Positions 12,351 to 23,679 of a DNA stretch of 64,000 nt are shown here, piece after piece (positions within the stretch are counted from its first letter, which is position 1; every line of letters starts with the position of its first letter). The notes under the pieces were generated by a model. It did no database searches. It had not been told where the DNA came from and saw nothing but the letters and a program-made list of their open reading frames with translations. Source of the DNA: Diogma glabrata (taxonomy: Eukaryota; Arthropoda; Insecta; Diptera; Cylindrotomidae); assembly GCA_963693315.1 (NCBI GenBank), contig OY856187.1, positions 112,011,746-112,075,745 on the forward strand, given 5' to 3'. The position numbers were made by a program, and so were the translations under genes.

Positions 12351-13060
12351 GAAGCCGGCGAGTCCAAAATCTCTAACTGCAGAGGTTTATGTTTATAAGA
12401 AACGGATTAAAATGTTTCCACAGATTCTAAATTTATGAAGTTTTTAAAAATATTAGTATCCAAACGGCCGTTATAACGGATTTAAAAAACCAATTTTTTT
12501 CTAGTATAAAGCCTCTAGTTTTCTCACCATGGGTCAGATTTTTCTGATTTACGAACTTGTCCAAGATATTAATAAATCACATATTTTTAAGAAAGGTTTT
12601 TTGATCTGCCTCCACAAATGCGACCGTGATGAAAGTAATTGATTAAAAATTTTTCAAAGATTCTAAATTTATGAAGTTTTTAAAAATATTAATATCCAAA
12701 CGGCCGTTATAACGGATCTAAAAAACAGTTTTTTTTTTCTAGTATAAAGCCTCAAGTTTCTTAACCATGTGTGATTTGGCTGATTTACGAGCTCGTCCAA
12801 AATATTAATAAAACACCCATTTTTTGAAAAGGCTTTTTATCTGGCTTTACATATGCAACCGTGAGAGTGCCGGTTGTTTCAAAAACAATTTTTTTCTGAA
12901 AACATTTTTGTTGGAGCCGCTCAGTCAGGAGCCTCTAACTGCAGAGGTCTATTTTTAAAATAAATTGATAAAAAAGCTTCCAGAAATTTTAAATTTGTTC
13001 ATTTTTTTAAAATGTTAGTATCCAAACGGCCGTTATAACGGTTTTTAAAAAAACCGTTAA
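12351..13060. repeat. Complex tandem repeat with a perfect palindromic core
   Basis: The block CCAAACGGCCGTTATAACGG occurs at 12460, 12696 and 13022. Each copy contains the perfect 12-bp palindrome CCGTTATAACGG next to CGGCCG. The first two copies lie in units of about 236 bp sharing TTCTAAATTTATGAAG and the CTAGTATAAAGCCTC block. An outer block beginning GAAGCC/GGAGCC with CTCTAACTGCAGAGGT occurs at 12351 and 12913, each exactly 109 bp before a palindrome copy. The arrangement is full unit, inner unit, full unit. No protein is encoded. Confidence 0.85.
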
Positions 13061-14090
13061 TCGTTTTTTGTTTTTTCGTCTCCGCTTATCATATATAGTC
13101 GTTTGGTACAAAAATTTTTCCGAAATTCCGAGATGTGGCACATTACAATAGGTAGATTTTTATATGAAATCTACCTAAAATTCTTAATTTTAAGCAGTGA
13201 TCAGATTTTTATTATTTAGGGCGCTCGCACTTATTTTAAAAATAAAACAGTGCAGACTTTATTTTTATTCTTTGTTTTTCGCTCTTGCACTTAGGATAAA
13301 ATTAAAAAATTTACGAAAAAGCTCTTTATAGGCAACATAAAAATTTACGAGAAAAGATTTTTTTGGCAGAAAGTTATTTGAAAAAAAATAAATATAATGC
13401 TCTCAGAGATTTTGTTTTATAATAATTTTTTTGTTTTATTTTCTTTTGGTTTAGTTTGGTTAAAATTTGTATAAAAATAAGTGAGGTTGATGTGAATACA
13501 AAATTGCTTAGTTTACGAGCAAATCAACAACAATTTGCTACAGTTTTTTTTACAGATAATACAGTTACTTCAGTCAAATCGACCGCGACTTATGTTTTTT
13601 TTTCAGTTTTAACAAAGAAAAAAGACGTGCATTTGCGCTTATCAGTCGGAATAGATAGAAATAAAATTTATATAAAATTAATTAATTAATAAAAATAATA
13701 ATCAAAAAAAAATAAAATAATTTATATTTATTTATTTATATATTTATTTTAATTTTTAACTAAATTCGTTCCATAAATCATTTTAAATAAATAATAATAA
13801 ATAATTTTATTTACTTCATAACTTAATAAATGCATAACAAAAAAAAATATATTAAAATAAAAATTATTCATTATTAAATGATTTAAAAAAAATTATTTAC
13901 CAAAATGGAGATCATTATCTAAAATTACGATTCAATCACATAATTTCTAAAATCTTTCTCTTCTTATCAAACAACGAAAACTAACCAGAATAAAACAAAA
14001 CATAAATGTCCCTGAAGTTCTTCTCACAGAGATCCGTGAGATCATTAAAAGTACGCGCACTCAGAAACTTGAGTCTGGTTTAAATCATTT
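13061..14090. other. AT-rich spacer with a small palindrome
   Basis: GGTAGATTT...AAATCTACC (about 13151-13175) forms a small hairpin whose core recurs near 38143-38163. Otherwise A/T-rich sequence without a recognised gene. Confidence 0.5.
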
Positions 14091-14099
14091 TAGGACAAT

Positions 14100-16060
14100 A
14101 GTGAGAAAGGTAGGGAACGGTTTCGTGCTAACCTTCATCATTGCAACTGCGAGTTGTTACAATGGGAAAAATTCTAGGTTTTCTCACTTTTTTGGACAAG
14201 ACCTTATCAGTCATGACACCTATAACCATATTTATATTTTGGCAATTTATTGATATCAGTTCATTGGATCAGGAACTGTTCAGGACAGATTATATCTGCC
14301 TGGTTATCCAACATTTGATGCCCAATTTTTGTGAATTGACATTGAGTTCACAGTTTTCAGTCCGTTTAGTTAGGTGGCAATGTGCGCTTTGCCTTAAATT
14401 CCTGAAAGTACCAGACAATTTAATAAAAACACCAAAGCCGACATCACCCGCATAAGCGGCACCCTAAAGCCCAGTCCTTATAGATTTAGTAACAGATCAT
14501 ATATAACCAAGTTCCAAACAAGAAGTGACAGTAATTCACCTTGTGGTATGCCTTTTCTTACGAATTGGGGAGAAGAGTACTCTCCGAGACAGGTTCTGAT
14601 CGACTAATGATTTCTTAAGTTTCTTAAATGTTTTCTGTGATATCATACGGCCCTGCACACTTGGATGGTTCTACGTTTCTAATAGCCCGCCAGATTTTAT
14701 TTGTGAGAATTATTTAATTGACAACGTTTTGATAAGCCTTTTGCCGTACGGCATGACTGCAGGTATCTCAGAGTAGTTGAAAAGTATGTTTCTAAGAGGA
14801 GTTCTATAGGGACTCTGCACAGAAAGTCATTAACTGGACATCTGATCGTTGGAGATTATTAGTAACAATGCAACTAGTTCATAATACTTTATAAAGTCTT
14901 GCAGATACCTCAAGTCTTGAATTCCTAAGGACTTCCCCAAAGATTATGATTTGCCCTTTGGTTTGCTGAGAGCATATGCTCCTAGAGCTTCACTAAAAGA
15001 ATCAGACAGTTTGTCAACAATTTTATCCAAATTACGTAAAGATGTCTGTGTTTCCGGGACTACAACTTTCAGCGGGTCACCTAGTATATTTCTCAAGGTG
15101 TAAGACTCTCTAAGGCTAGGACTTTTATAATGTTTGTTGTCAAATGCAAATTGGAGATACCGATGATTTGAAAAGGAGTGTTCTTTAGACACTGTCCAAT
15201 TAAGTACTCTGTTTGACATGAAGTCGGAAATAAAAGTGACATCCAATACTTCTTCTCTGTTAGAGGTTATAAAGGTGGGTTTATTACCAACATTACCAAA
15301 TAGACAAATCTGTGCTAAAAACAAAATCAAAACAAGTAACTCACCTCGTACATGGTTGCATCACATCTATACCTATAACACCGAATTTCTGTCTATGGTC
15401 AGTCATAAGTAGATTATGTACTCTATCAGGGTTTGAAGCCCTGAGATACAGTAAGTAAACTGAGCCAGAAGTAAACTCCAGGGGTTCCCGGGTTAAACTC
15501 CAGGTTTGCACTCCTCGAATATGCATTGCTATGGCTTGTAAGTAGACAAATGTTTAGTTTGCATTTAACCAAACTACAAGAATGAACTTCACTTAGGTTT
15601 TTCACAGACAAAATTTGTAGTTTTGAGTCTGAAGTCCAAAAAACCGATTTTGACAATTCATGGTTGCTAATTGCACACAACATCTAACTTATCTATTGCC
15701 AATTTGAGCAAAAGTAAGTGACTTTCTTATACTGGTGTAAATTAAGTTGGAGAAATTTTACCGTGTTCTGTTCTCTCCATTTCCATAACCTAACATCCGA
15801 CTCATCACTTAAGTCAAAATAATAATCAGTAAATTGTCAGATCACCATCAATAAAGACTGCTCCGTATCTGTAAAGTGAACTGCACTATCGATAGTAGTT
15901 GTTTGAAACTGAAAAGCATTAGTTGCACGTCCTTCTTCAGTTGAGGTTCCTTGCGTGCAGAAGGCATCATCATCTGATTCAGGTCCTCCTGTAGTATTCT
16001 CAACCATATAATTTCTGTATTCTTTCAGAGTGACCGCTTCAAAACTAAAGTTTATCAACG
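14100..16060 (-). pseudogene. Antisense LOA/R1-like non-LTR retrotransposon remnant
   Basis: Read on the minus strand, an endonuclease start (VKFLQLNLHQYKK, near 15.75 kb) is followed by NVGNKPTFITSN and EVLDVTFISDFMSNRV (about 15200-15310), the standard C-terminal half of an APE-type endonuclease. The catalytic SDH is present as SNH in FSNHRYLQF. After a gap comes reverse transcriptase sequence: GIPQGELLSLLVWNLV (about 14530-14580), then YAGD at 14443-14454 where YADD is expected, then LNVNSQKLGIK. Several stops, frameshifts and a deletion between DA (of the GCDAN motif) and the LAQICLFGN block make it dead. The upstream part (15837-16058) is open but unrecognised and may be the end of ORF1. 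LOA versus R1 clade is my best guess. Confidence 0.75.
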
Positions 16061-16129
16061 TACTAAGCTTAAAAAGACCAGAAGATGCGCAAAAACTTAC
16101 AAGTCAAGTCTATAGTTATACATAAGATA

Positions 16130-16556
16130 AAGTGGTATTATACGATGGCCATGCAGTAGATTCCACGACCACTGGCATCACGCAAACTACCAAACTGATT
16201 ATCTATGAGCCAGATACGCCTAAGCAATACTTCTGCGAGAAAACCAAAGACTTAAAAAACTGTATCAAAACCATCAACCAACACGCAACTGATGGAAATT
16301 CAAAAGAGTGGTTTGCAAATGCTCTAAATCTAACAAGTGAATTCCATACAAGATTAACATTCATCAAAACTAGACACAACGATCTTACAACAAGTGAACG
16401 TTATGTGCTGGGCGTACAACGATCCAATTTTCAAGACCTATTCTATATTACAAATTAAATTGATTTGAGCAAATACTTCGTCAATCGGAAAACAAGTAAA
16501 AAGAGGAAACAGCTCCATTGTTCCGCCTCATAAAATAGGTCATCAAATGTTGTAAC
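16130..16556 (+). pseudogene. RTE-like LINE fragment, internal part
   Basis: This stretch aligns base by base with the linker between endonuclease and reverse transcriptase of the longer copy at 21190-21450: both contain CAAACTGATTATCTATG, then a Lys-rich segment, INQHA, GNSKE and a TTACAACAAGTGAACG block. After 16460 the match continues weakly, then jumps to the CTCATTGTTCCGC part of the longer copy (about 21685-21735). An internal deletion of about 190 bp relative to that copy is therefore present. It ends about 180 bp before the family A repeat. The frame from 16132 to 16458 is open but is only a fragment and lacks catalytic motifs. Confidence 0.75.
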
Positions 16557-16734
16557 GACCAACAAAAAGCTGATCAGTGGACATTTTCTTGTAAAATCTA
16601 AAACAAATAGTTTTTACATAATCACGCATACATTTCGTACTATCAAACAATTTAAGATTCGTTTCATAAATAACGTTTTTTAATTGTTTTCGAAGTTGAA
16701 TTAAAACATTTAACGGATCTTACATTTCGATGAG

Positions 16735-17896
16735 AACACAATTGTTTTACATTATTATTTTTCGTTTTTCAATATGAAACAAATATATTTTTTTTTGTTA
16801 AACGAATATTAAAGTAAAGGGAATTGATTCTGCGCAGGCGTTTGTGTTTAATTAATTGATAAGGTACTTTGTTTTACGTTGTTATAAATGAAGAATGTTC
16901 GCAATATTAATAATGGATCAACTTTTGAAGGACCTCATTTTTTTTTAAATAATATAATATGGGACGGTTAATTTAAATAATTTTTCTTTGTCCGTTTCAT
17001 TGGTTTTTTTTATACACGGCCGATTTTCAATGTATGCGTTAATTTTTGTTGTTTGCTGGAATAAGAAAAAAACGAGAGAGATGAATAGAAACCGCTGCTA
17101 ATCGAATCGATTTGTAAAACCATATTTTGAGAATTATTTTATCAAGTTTTGAGTAGTGTATCGGAACGAACACCTGCATTTTTCATAATAATATTATATT
17201 TTTGTTACACAAATGTTTGTACAAAAAATCATTAGATATTAAGAATAGTGTTATTTGGTTTGAAAATTAAAAGTAAAAAATTGATAATAAGTTTGCGATT
17301 GATTGTATAGAATTAATCTTTATTCATAAAATTAAAAAATTTCAAACTATGAATTTTTTTTGGAAGCTGAACCATTTTATGATCTAAGGGATTGATATAA
17401 TAAAAAAATTGAACGATGTTGAAGAAGTTAAATAATTTAGTACATCTTACAATAAAAATGAATCTAAGATTATCATGATTTAACTGATCATTAGGATTTC
17501 CTTGATTCGGTTTGGATTTTGGGTGCTTTGGATGGTTTTTGAACATGAAAAACAACTAGAAATCGAGGTGAAAATGAAGGTTTTTTTTTTTATTTCGATT
17601 ATGTGTATCAAACTGATGGTTGCAATTTAGCATCAACCGAACAGTTATTGGAATGTACAAGTGAGCAGAAAGTGAATAAGGAATTGATTTTTTATTGAGT
17701 TTTTTTGAAGGATTATACGGATTATAATTTTGTTTCGGTTGATACTTAACCTAGTTGATTGTTTTATTGGCCAAGATGATCGCATGTGCATCTGAAGTTA
17801 ATTATATTATTATTTTCGGTTTTTGTCTTAAAATGATAAATTAAATTAAATTAGAGATTTTTCTCCCGGTCTACACAGAAACCTGTTTATTACAAA
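16735..17896 (+). repeat. Dispersed repeat family A, copy 1 (about 1.16 kb)
   Basis: The sequence matches 23680-24916 in the same orientation. Shared blocks include TGTTCGCAATATTAATAAT, GATTTTCAATGTAT, GGAATGTACAAG, GTGAATAAGGAATT and the terminal ACCTGTTTATTACAAA. Many small indels separate the copies, so the duplication is old. RTE-like LINE sequence lies on both sides (to 16556 and from 17909), as if family A had inserted into a LINE copy. No coding motif or clear terminal repeats are seen, so its class is unknown. Confidence 0.8.
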
Positions 17897-17908
17897 GCTG
17901 CGAATTAA

Positions 17909-18215
17909 TGCTTAAAGGCTGGGTTTTAATCGGACTAATTATATCCAAACAGATTAGATGGTTGCAGAGTTACTTAAAAAGGACTCCATTAGAAATAATG
18001 ATAAAGAAAGTTTTCATACAACAATCAACTGATGTTCGTTGGAGAGGAAAACCCATACAACACTGACGTGGTGACAGCATCCAATAGTCTCGTGATATAG
18101 GATGTTGAAACTTGGTTCAAATAGTTATGAAGCTAGTTGAATGAAAACCGATTACACAATCGGCAAAATTCCTTCATGGGATGGGACGTAAACACCAGAG
18201 AGAAAGGGAGAAGCA
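17909..18215 (+). pseudogene. RTE-like LINE fragment, 3' end
   Basis: It aligns with the 3' end of the copy at 22470-22770. Shared blocks include CTTAAAGGCTG/CTTGAAGGCTG, AGATTAGATGGTT, GTTCGT-GAGAGGAAAACC versus GTTCGTCGAAGAGGAAGACC, CGTGATATAGGATGT and the final ACCAGAGAGAAA. This encodes the C-terminal region that in the longer copy reads RIRWFGHVARAP and RRRGRPRQRW. Here it is interrupted by stops. Confidence 0.8.
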
Positions 18216-18229
18216 TGGGAGGAGTCCAT

Positions 18230-19670
18230 TGACGGGAAAAGGGTGGGATCCTAACTTTTGACTTTGATTTTATTTTGTCATTCTGTTTACAGCTTTTATT
18301 TTTATTTATAATAACTAAGTAATGCTGTAAGTTTCGTTTTTTTCGGACTCTAATACAGCTATCGGGTTACAGACGAGAATGGGTTTCATGTCCAGGGTAG
18401 GGTGAAAATCATATATCTGTTAGCCCAATTTTTTAATTTTCTGTGAGATATAAAACGTACAACCAATACGTTTAAACTCTTTTGATATCAATCATCGTAA
18501 ACTATATTTATTATATAACACTCCAACGTAATCGAATGATCTGAAGTCAATACTAAATTTGCGTATTTGATAAAAAAGACGTTTTATGTTAGAATGCGTC
18601 TAGATAGCAGTTAAACCTAATTGATTAAGCCTCATGTACCTTCAGAATGTAAATTTAACATTCCTTAGAAAAATTCCATATAAGTAAATTTATGGAGTTA
18701 AAATCTGTTGAAATCACAATATCTTGATTTCAACGTTTTATAAATAATAATATTTATCTAATCTTTCAATAATTAATTCAAATAAGAAATGTCAGCCTTT
18801 ACATAAATCTTGTAGGTAAAAAGTATGGGTTGACAATTATTTGTATAATTCCTTAAGCACAATGAAAATTTTCAGAAATTGAAATTGATTGAAAGAAAAA
18901 TATGAACACTAATCTGAGGTGTGTTTTTCAAAACAAACATGAAAATGATTCTGGTTAAATAAACTAAGATTAATCGACAGGATTTAGTTTTCTTATTTTT
19001 TATAATAATACAAATATTTTGTGTTTTTTTGTAATAAACTATGACAAAAAAATAACTATAATACAACTTTGATAATATCCATAACAAATTTGATTTACAA
19101 TTACAAAGCCAAAAATAATTCTGTCTTGTAACAATGTATAACTACAGAAAAGGTATTTTTTTTCATTTTATTAGTTATGTGCATATATATCAGGTGCGAT
19201 GGATTTGACTGATATAACTGAAAAAACAACAAAAATTACATACAATTTTTCAAATGTTTCAGTTGCTTTATTCAAACCGAACGTGGCTACCCGAGTCGAT
19301 CTTTAACTACACTGAAAAAACCATGTTCTATTTCCAATCGGAATGCAGTTGTCTCAACCTCACCGTACGAGCAGGTATGGCAATTAGAACTACGAAATTG
19401 TTTCAACAACTGTACAGTTATAGAACGATGTAGTTGAGACAATCACACGTAATATTCATATGAAAATAAAATTTACTTCAATTAATCTCCAATACTTCAA
19501 TTTTAAAATGAAAAATTCATGATATAAGGCCAAAGGAAATTGTTTTCATGGAAATAGTTATTAACTTTATTCAACTACTGTTGTATTAGATATAATACTT
19601 TATATTTTAAATAAACGTCATGCCGTTGTTAGGAAAATGTTTACATGTAGTTGTCCTAACTCCTAACCAC
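18230..19670. other. AT-rich spacer with a lone TIR-like end
   Basis: ACACTGAAAAAACCATG at about 19310 resembles the terminal sequence of the hairpin MITE at 38676-38901, but no inverted partner is seen nearby. No coding sequence was recognised. Confidence 0.4.
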
Positions 19671-19677
19671 GGTGAAA

Positions 19678-20076
19678 TTGTGTTATGCCCATCAATGGTG
19701 TGATGTCCAACATGTAGCGTTTGAAAAAGTCTACAATCAAATACAGAACCATTTGAGTTCTGTATAAATGTGTTAACAAGGAGTTAGGGCTTGACAGTTA
19801 CGTCTAACAAGAAAGACTAACTCCGGAGCTAAATATTTTTCCATTTTCCATCTGTGATTCTACAACGTTATATGTTTTGCATTAACATAATTTTACATTC
19901 ATATAATAACAATACAAATAACTTTTTGATCACTCTCGAATCATCAAATGTTTGACTTCATAAATTTATTGTTGATTGTATGTTTCCATCATCTTTACAT
20001 AGATATTTTTAGTTTTTTTATTATTATTTTTTGTCTCTTAATAATAAAAACGAAACAAAAGAAGTGAGAATGTATG
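19678..20076 (+). repeat. Dispersed repeat family B, partial diverged copy
   Basis: The order of blocks GTTATGCCC, TGATGTC(C/T)AACA, a CAGAAC...GTTCTGTA hairpin, AAGACTAA, CATTAACAT and AAAAACGAAACAAAAGA matches the central part of the tandem pair at 29.3-32.2 kb. Here the small hairpin is a perfect 8-bp stem (TACAGAAC/GTTCTGTA). Confidence 0.7.
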
Positions 20077-20459
20077 TACTCTTTTCGTTCTATATGAAAA
20101 CCTGAAAACTCTAAATATTTGTGATCGTTTTAAATTTCTTACGATGTATGAATTTATATTTTCAAAAAATGATATGATGGTATGTTTGTAGTTGGTAAAG
20201 GATGACCCTTATTTTTGTTTATATCTTTCAATTAGGTGAAAACAAAGAAAATATGCGTTTATTGAATCAATCTGCGGTTTTATGTTGTTATTTCTGTAAC
20301 TGTATTGATAACACCGACAGCTGCCGAAAGGAGGTTTATGCATTCAATTCTTTTACTCTCTCGTTTCGGTTAAGAAAATGCTATTTATAGCTGCATTTTG
20401 CCAAATATTTGACCGTTCGTGATTTTTAATTTTGAAAAATTCTATGTGTACCAATTGAA

Positions 20460-22780
20460 TAAAAGTACTTCTTGTCGAACATACTGAAGATAAAGCAGAT
20501 GACATTAAAGACCTGTTCTTCTTAAAACTCGAAGAAGTCATCGATAACATCCCACGGCACGATATAAAAATCGTGGTAGGTGACTTCAATGCACAAATTG
20601 GTAGAAGTGAAGAACTTAAAACACATGTCGGCCCTAACAGCTTGCATCATACAAGCAACAATAACGAACTGGCTATGATGTATTATCTAGTCATTACCAG
20701 CACTTTCTTTCCTCATAAGAGAATCCACAGAGCAACGTGGAAATCAAACGATGGAAGAACTAAAAATCAAATCGCTCATGTCATGATCTCTAAGAGATAC
20801 TCTACAAGGGTGACTGACGTTCGATTATACAGAGGTGCTGATATGGACACCGATCATATGCTTGTCATCTTTAAATACAAGCGCAAATTATCATCTACAT
20901 TTAATATGCAAGCAAAAACATCGTGTGCTGGAATGTCGAAGCATTTAAACACCTGGAAACACTGATTCACGAAATAGTAACCCAAAGCATAGAAGAGCGT
21001 GACATTCCGTCTGAGATGCCATTAAACATACAAGAAGAATGGCAAACGCTTCAATCAACCATCATATCCGCAGCACAAACTACAATCGGAAAACGACCAC
21101 CGAAATAACGTAACGTATGGTTTGATGACGAGTGCCGTGAAATTGAGCACAAACAAAAACTGCGAGAAAAATGGTTAACAAGAAACACCCGAAGCTCCCA
21201 AACTGATTATCTATGCGCCAGAAAAGCCTCAGCAAAACTCCTACGGAAAAAGAAACGTGAACACACGAAGAGCTGTATTGAAAACATCAACCAACATGCT
21301 AGTGGAAATTCGAAAGAGTGTTTTGCCAATGCACGGAATCTGACAAAAGATCTACAGCCATCAAAAATGGAAACAACTAGCTTACAACAAGTGAACGTGA
21401 TGTGTTGGCAGTATGGCGATTCTCCTTTCAAGACCTACTGAATAAGACGAATGAAGTTCATCATATTAGAGCAATTTTTCCGTCAAGTGAAGAGGTTTTT
21501 GTCCTTTACCCAACAATAAAATAAGTGGAATCTGCCATCAAAAACTTAAGAAATGGTAAATCACCAGGTTTCGATGGAATCCCTGCAGCACTATTTAAGA
21601 ATGTAGGAACAGCTCACGTCTCACGTTCATATGATCTGATTCTTGCAATCTGGAACCAAGAAGAACTACCTGCTGAATGGAAAACAGCTCTCATTGTTCC
21701 GCTACATAAGAAAGGTGACCGTCTAAAATGTGCGAATTATCGTGGAATCGCACTATTGAATACTGCATACAAAATACTAGCTGTAGAATAGTAATCGAAT
21801 CTGACTCTTTTGATATAACATCAGGTGTTCGACAAGGTGCTGCACTCGCGCCCGTACTATCTAATTTGGCGCTTAAGTACGCGATAAGAAAAAGCCGAAT
21901 GGAGACCAAAAACTGCATATTTAAGAAATCTAGTCAAATTTTTGGCTATGCAGATGATATTGCGCTTCTGGGACGTCGACCAAGCGACGCTATCAAGGAT
22001 AGTCTCTCTCAGCTTGAAAGAAATGCTAAACGACGTGGATTATGCAATAACACCGGCAAGACTAAACTTTTAACAACATCCAGGAATATACCTCCCGGCA
22101 ATCTGAATATCGGTGACTATGAAGGGGAACGTGTAGAAAACTTCAAATACCTCGGGTTTGTATTAACATCGTTAGATGGTATGCAGGCAGATATCAAATC
22201 CCGTGTCTCAGCCGCATACAGAGTTTTCTACGCATACTCAAAACGTTTCTGATCAGAACATCTTTCGCAGTCGTGCAAACTCACACTTTACAAAGCAATA
22301 ATCCGACCTGTGCTTATATTTGGAAGTGAAAGCTGGACACTGACTTCCTTCGATTGTTGAATTCTATCAACATTCGAGAGGAAAGTCATACGAACAATTT
22401 ATGGTCCATGTAAAGTTGCTGAAAATCAGTAAAGCATCCGAATGAATCATGAAATCAGACAGTTTCTTGAAGGCTGCGATGAAATTGGATTCATTAAATC
22501 CAACCGGATTAGATGGTTTGGTCATGTAGCAAGGGCACCATTAGATAGACTGATTAAAAAAGCGACCAGCACGTGTTCAATGCAACAACCAGTTAGTGTT
22601 CGTCGAAGAGGAAGACCTAGACAACGCTGGCGTGATGAAACCATCTAAGACCTTCGTGATATAGGATGTCGAAACTGGGGTCAACTGGTCATAGAACGAG
22701 ATGATTAGAAGCTGATTGCACATACGGCAAAATGCCTCCCTGGAATGTAAACGCCAGAGAGAGAAAGAGAGAAAAACTGG
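20460..22780 (+). pseudogene. RTE-like non-LTR retrotransposon, long decayed copy
   Basis: An APE endonuclease domain (20460-20965) shows DIKIVVGDFNAQIG and TWKSNDGRTKNQIAHVMI, where the usual NQIDH has lost its Asp, then DTDHMLV. A frameshift near 20930 and a TAA at 21106 precede the NVWFDDEC linker. Reverse transcriptase follows in another frame (21525-21791: GKSPGFDGIPAALF, HKKGDRLKCANYRG, LLNTAYKILA). The sequence then jumps to FDITSGVRQGAALAP, so about 100 residues including motif A with its catalytic Asp are deleted. YADD is kept (21947-21958). The C-terminal FKYLGFVLTS, LIFGSESWTLTSF, NRIRWFGHVARAP and RRRGRPRQRWRDE follow with two more stops. The 3' end is near 22780 (GAGAGAGAAAGAG). 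The clade (RTE-like) is assigned from these motifs by memory of the family. Confidence 0.85.
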
Positions 22781-22799
22781 CAAAATATATCTTAATTGT

Positions 22800-23420
22800 T
22801 AAAAAAATTAAGCTTTTTAAATTTACAACTTTTTTTTAGAAATTCGGAGATATTTTGGTTTAAAACCTTCAAATCATTTTGAATTGCTTCAGCAGTATTT
22901 TTTGGAGCTGCAATCGGTCCCGCTCGAATTTGTAGTAGTTCATTTTGCACTACTTTCTGTTCGTCATATTTTTTTTTTTACAAAAATAGCTGCATCCCAG
23001 TTTTTTTGTCTGCTTCTTTGGAAAATTGGTTTCCTTTATTTTCACCAGGAAATGTGAAAATTGGTTTCCTGGATTTTCACGTTTCTGCAATAATTTCTGT
23101 TTCATAAGTATTCTCAAGTGCTGATGGTGATGCGTCATGCAATATCTGAGGTGTGAGACTTTCCATGGTATGTTTGGCACAAATATTTTGACCAGTGCCG
23201 TACACTGCTTCAAACATTTCTTGGTATGGCCATGACGTTGTTCTTTCTCCAGTAGATCTGTTTTTTTTCCAGGCGAACGTACATTTGGTACATATTTCTG
23301 AATTTTTTAGAACCCTCAGAAACACTAAATGTCTAGCTGTGTTCAGCCATTTCCATAACTACATCCTTCCAATTGGAAGAATTTTCAATTTTGTCGGTCG
23401 ACACTAATAATCTTCGTTTT
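22800..23420 (-). pseudogene. Myb/SANT-like DNA-binding domain protein, frameshifted pseudogene
   Basis: On the minus strand WKDVVMEMAEHS is followed, after a stop and frame change, by SKKFRNMYQMYVRLEKK, then KNRSTGERTTSWPYQEMFEA and VYGTGQNI. A third block ends KNTAEAIQNDLKVLNQN. This is the trihelix pattern of insect Myb/SANT-like (MADF-type) proteins, in which two tryptophans about 45 residues apart and a W-x-Y/F-F-E-x-M helix are typical. At least two frame changes and a stop after AEHS break it. Such domains occur in host transcription factors and in Harbinger-type transposons, and nothing here decides between them. It lies tail to tail with the RTE-like LINE. Confidence 0.6.
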
Positions 23421-23439
23421 ATATGCGATCACTCCGAAA

Positions 23440-23565
23440 TGTCTGCAGATGCACCATCAATTTCAGTAGATGCATCGTCAATTTCAGCAGATGCATCTGC
23501 AATCATTTCTGCAGATGCACCAAAAATTATTTCTGTCGATGCACCAGCAATTTAAGCAGATGTAT
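23440..23565. repeat. Short minisatellite, about 21-24 bp units around GCAGATGCA
   Basis: About six units of the form ATTTCTGCAGATGCACCA, with variable 3-bp insertions, keep frames open on both strands. The plus reading is a Ser-Ala-Asp-Ala-Pro-Ser-Ile type repeat. Multiples of three in unit length suggest former coding use, possibly the N-terminal low-complexity part of the adjoining minus-strand Myb/SANT-like protein. Confidence 0.75.
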
Positions 23566-23679
23566 TTGAAGCTAAAAGATAATTTCATAAATAGTATCTG
23601 ACCGTATGCAACGTTTTAGTGTATAATTCATCATTTATTTTATCCTTCATTCGAGCTCAATTAACAAATCTCATATTTT

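Noticed and set aside
19310..19330. ACACTGAAAAAACC as a Tc1/mariner-like MITE end
   Set aside because: No inverted partner nearby; similarity to the MITE at 38676 is limited to about 11 bases.
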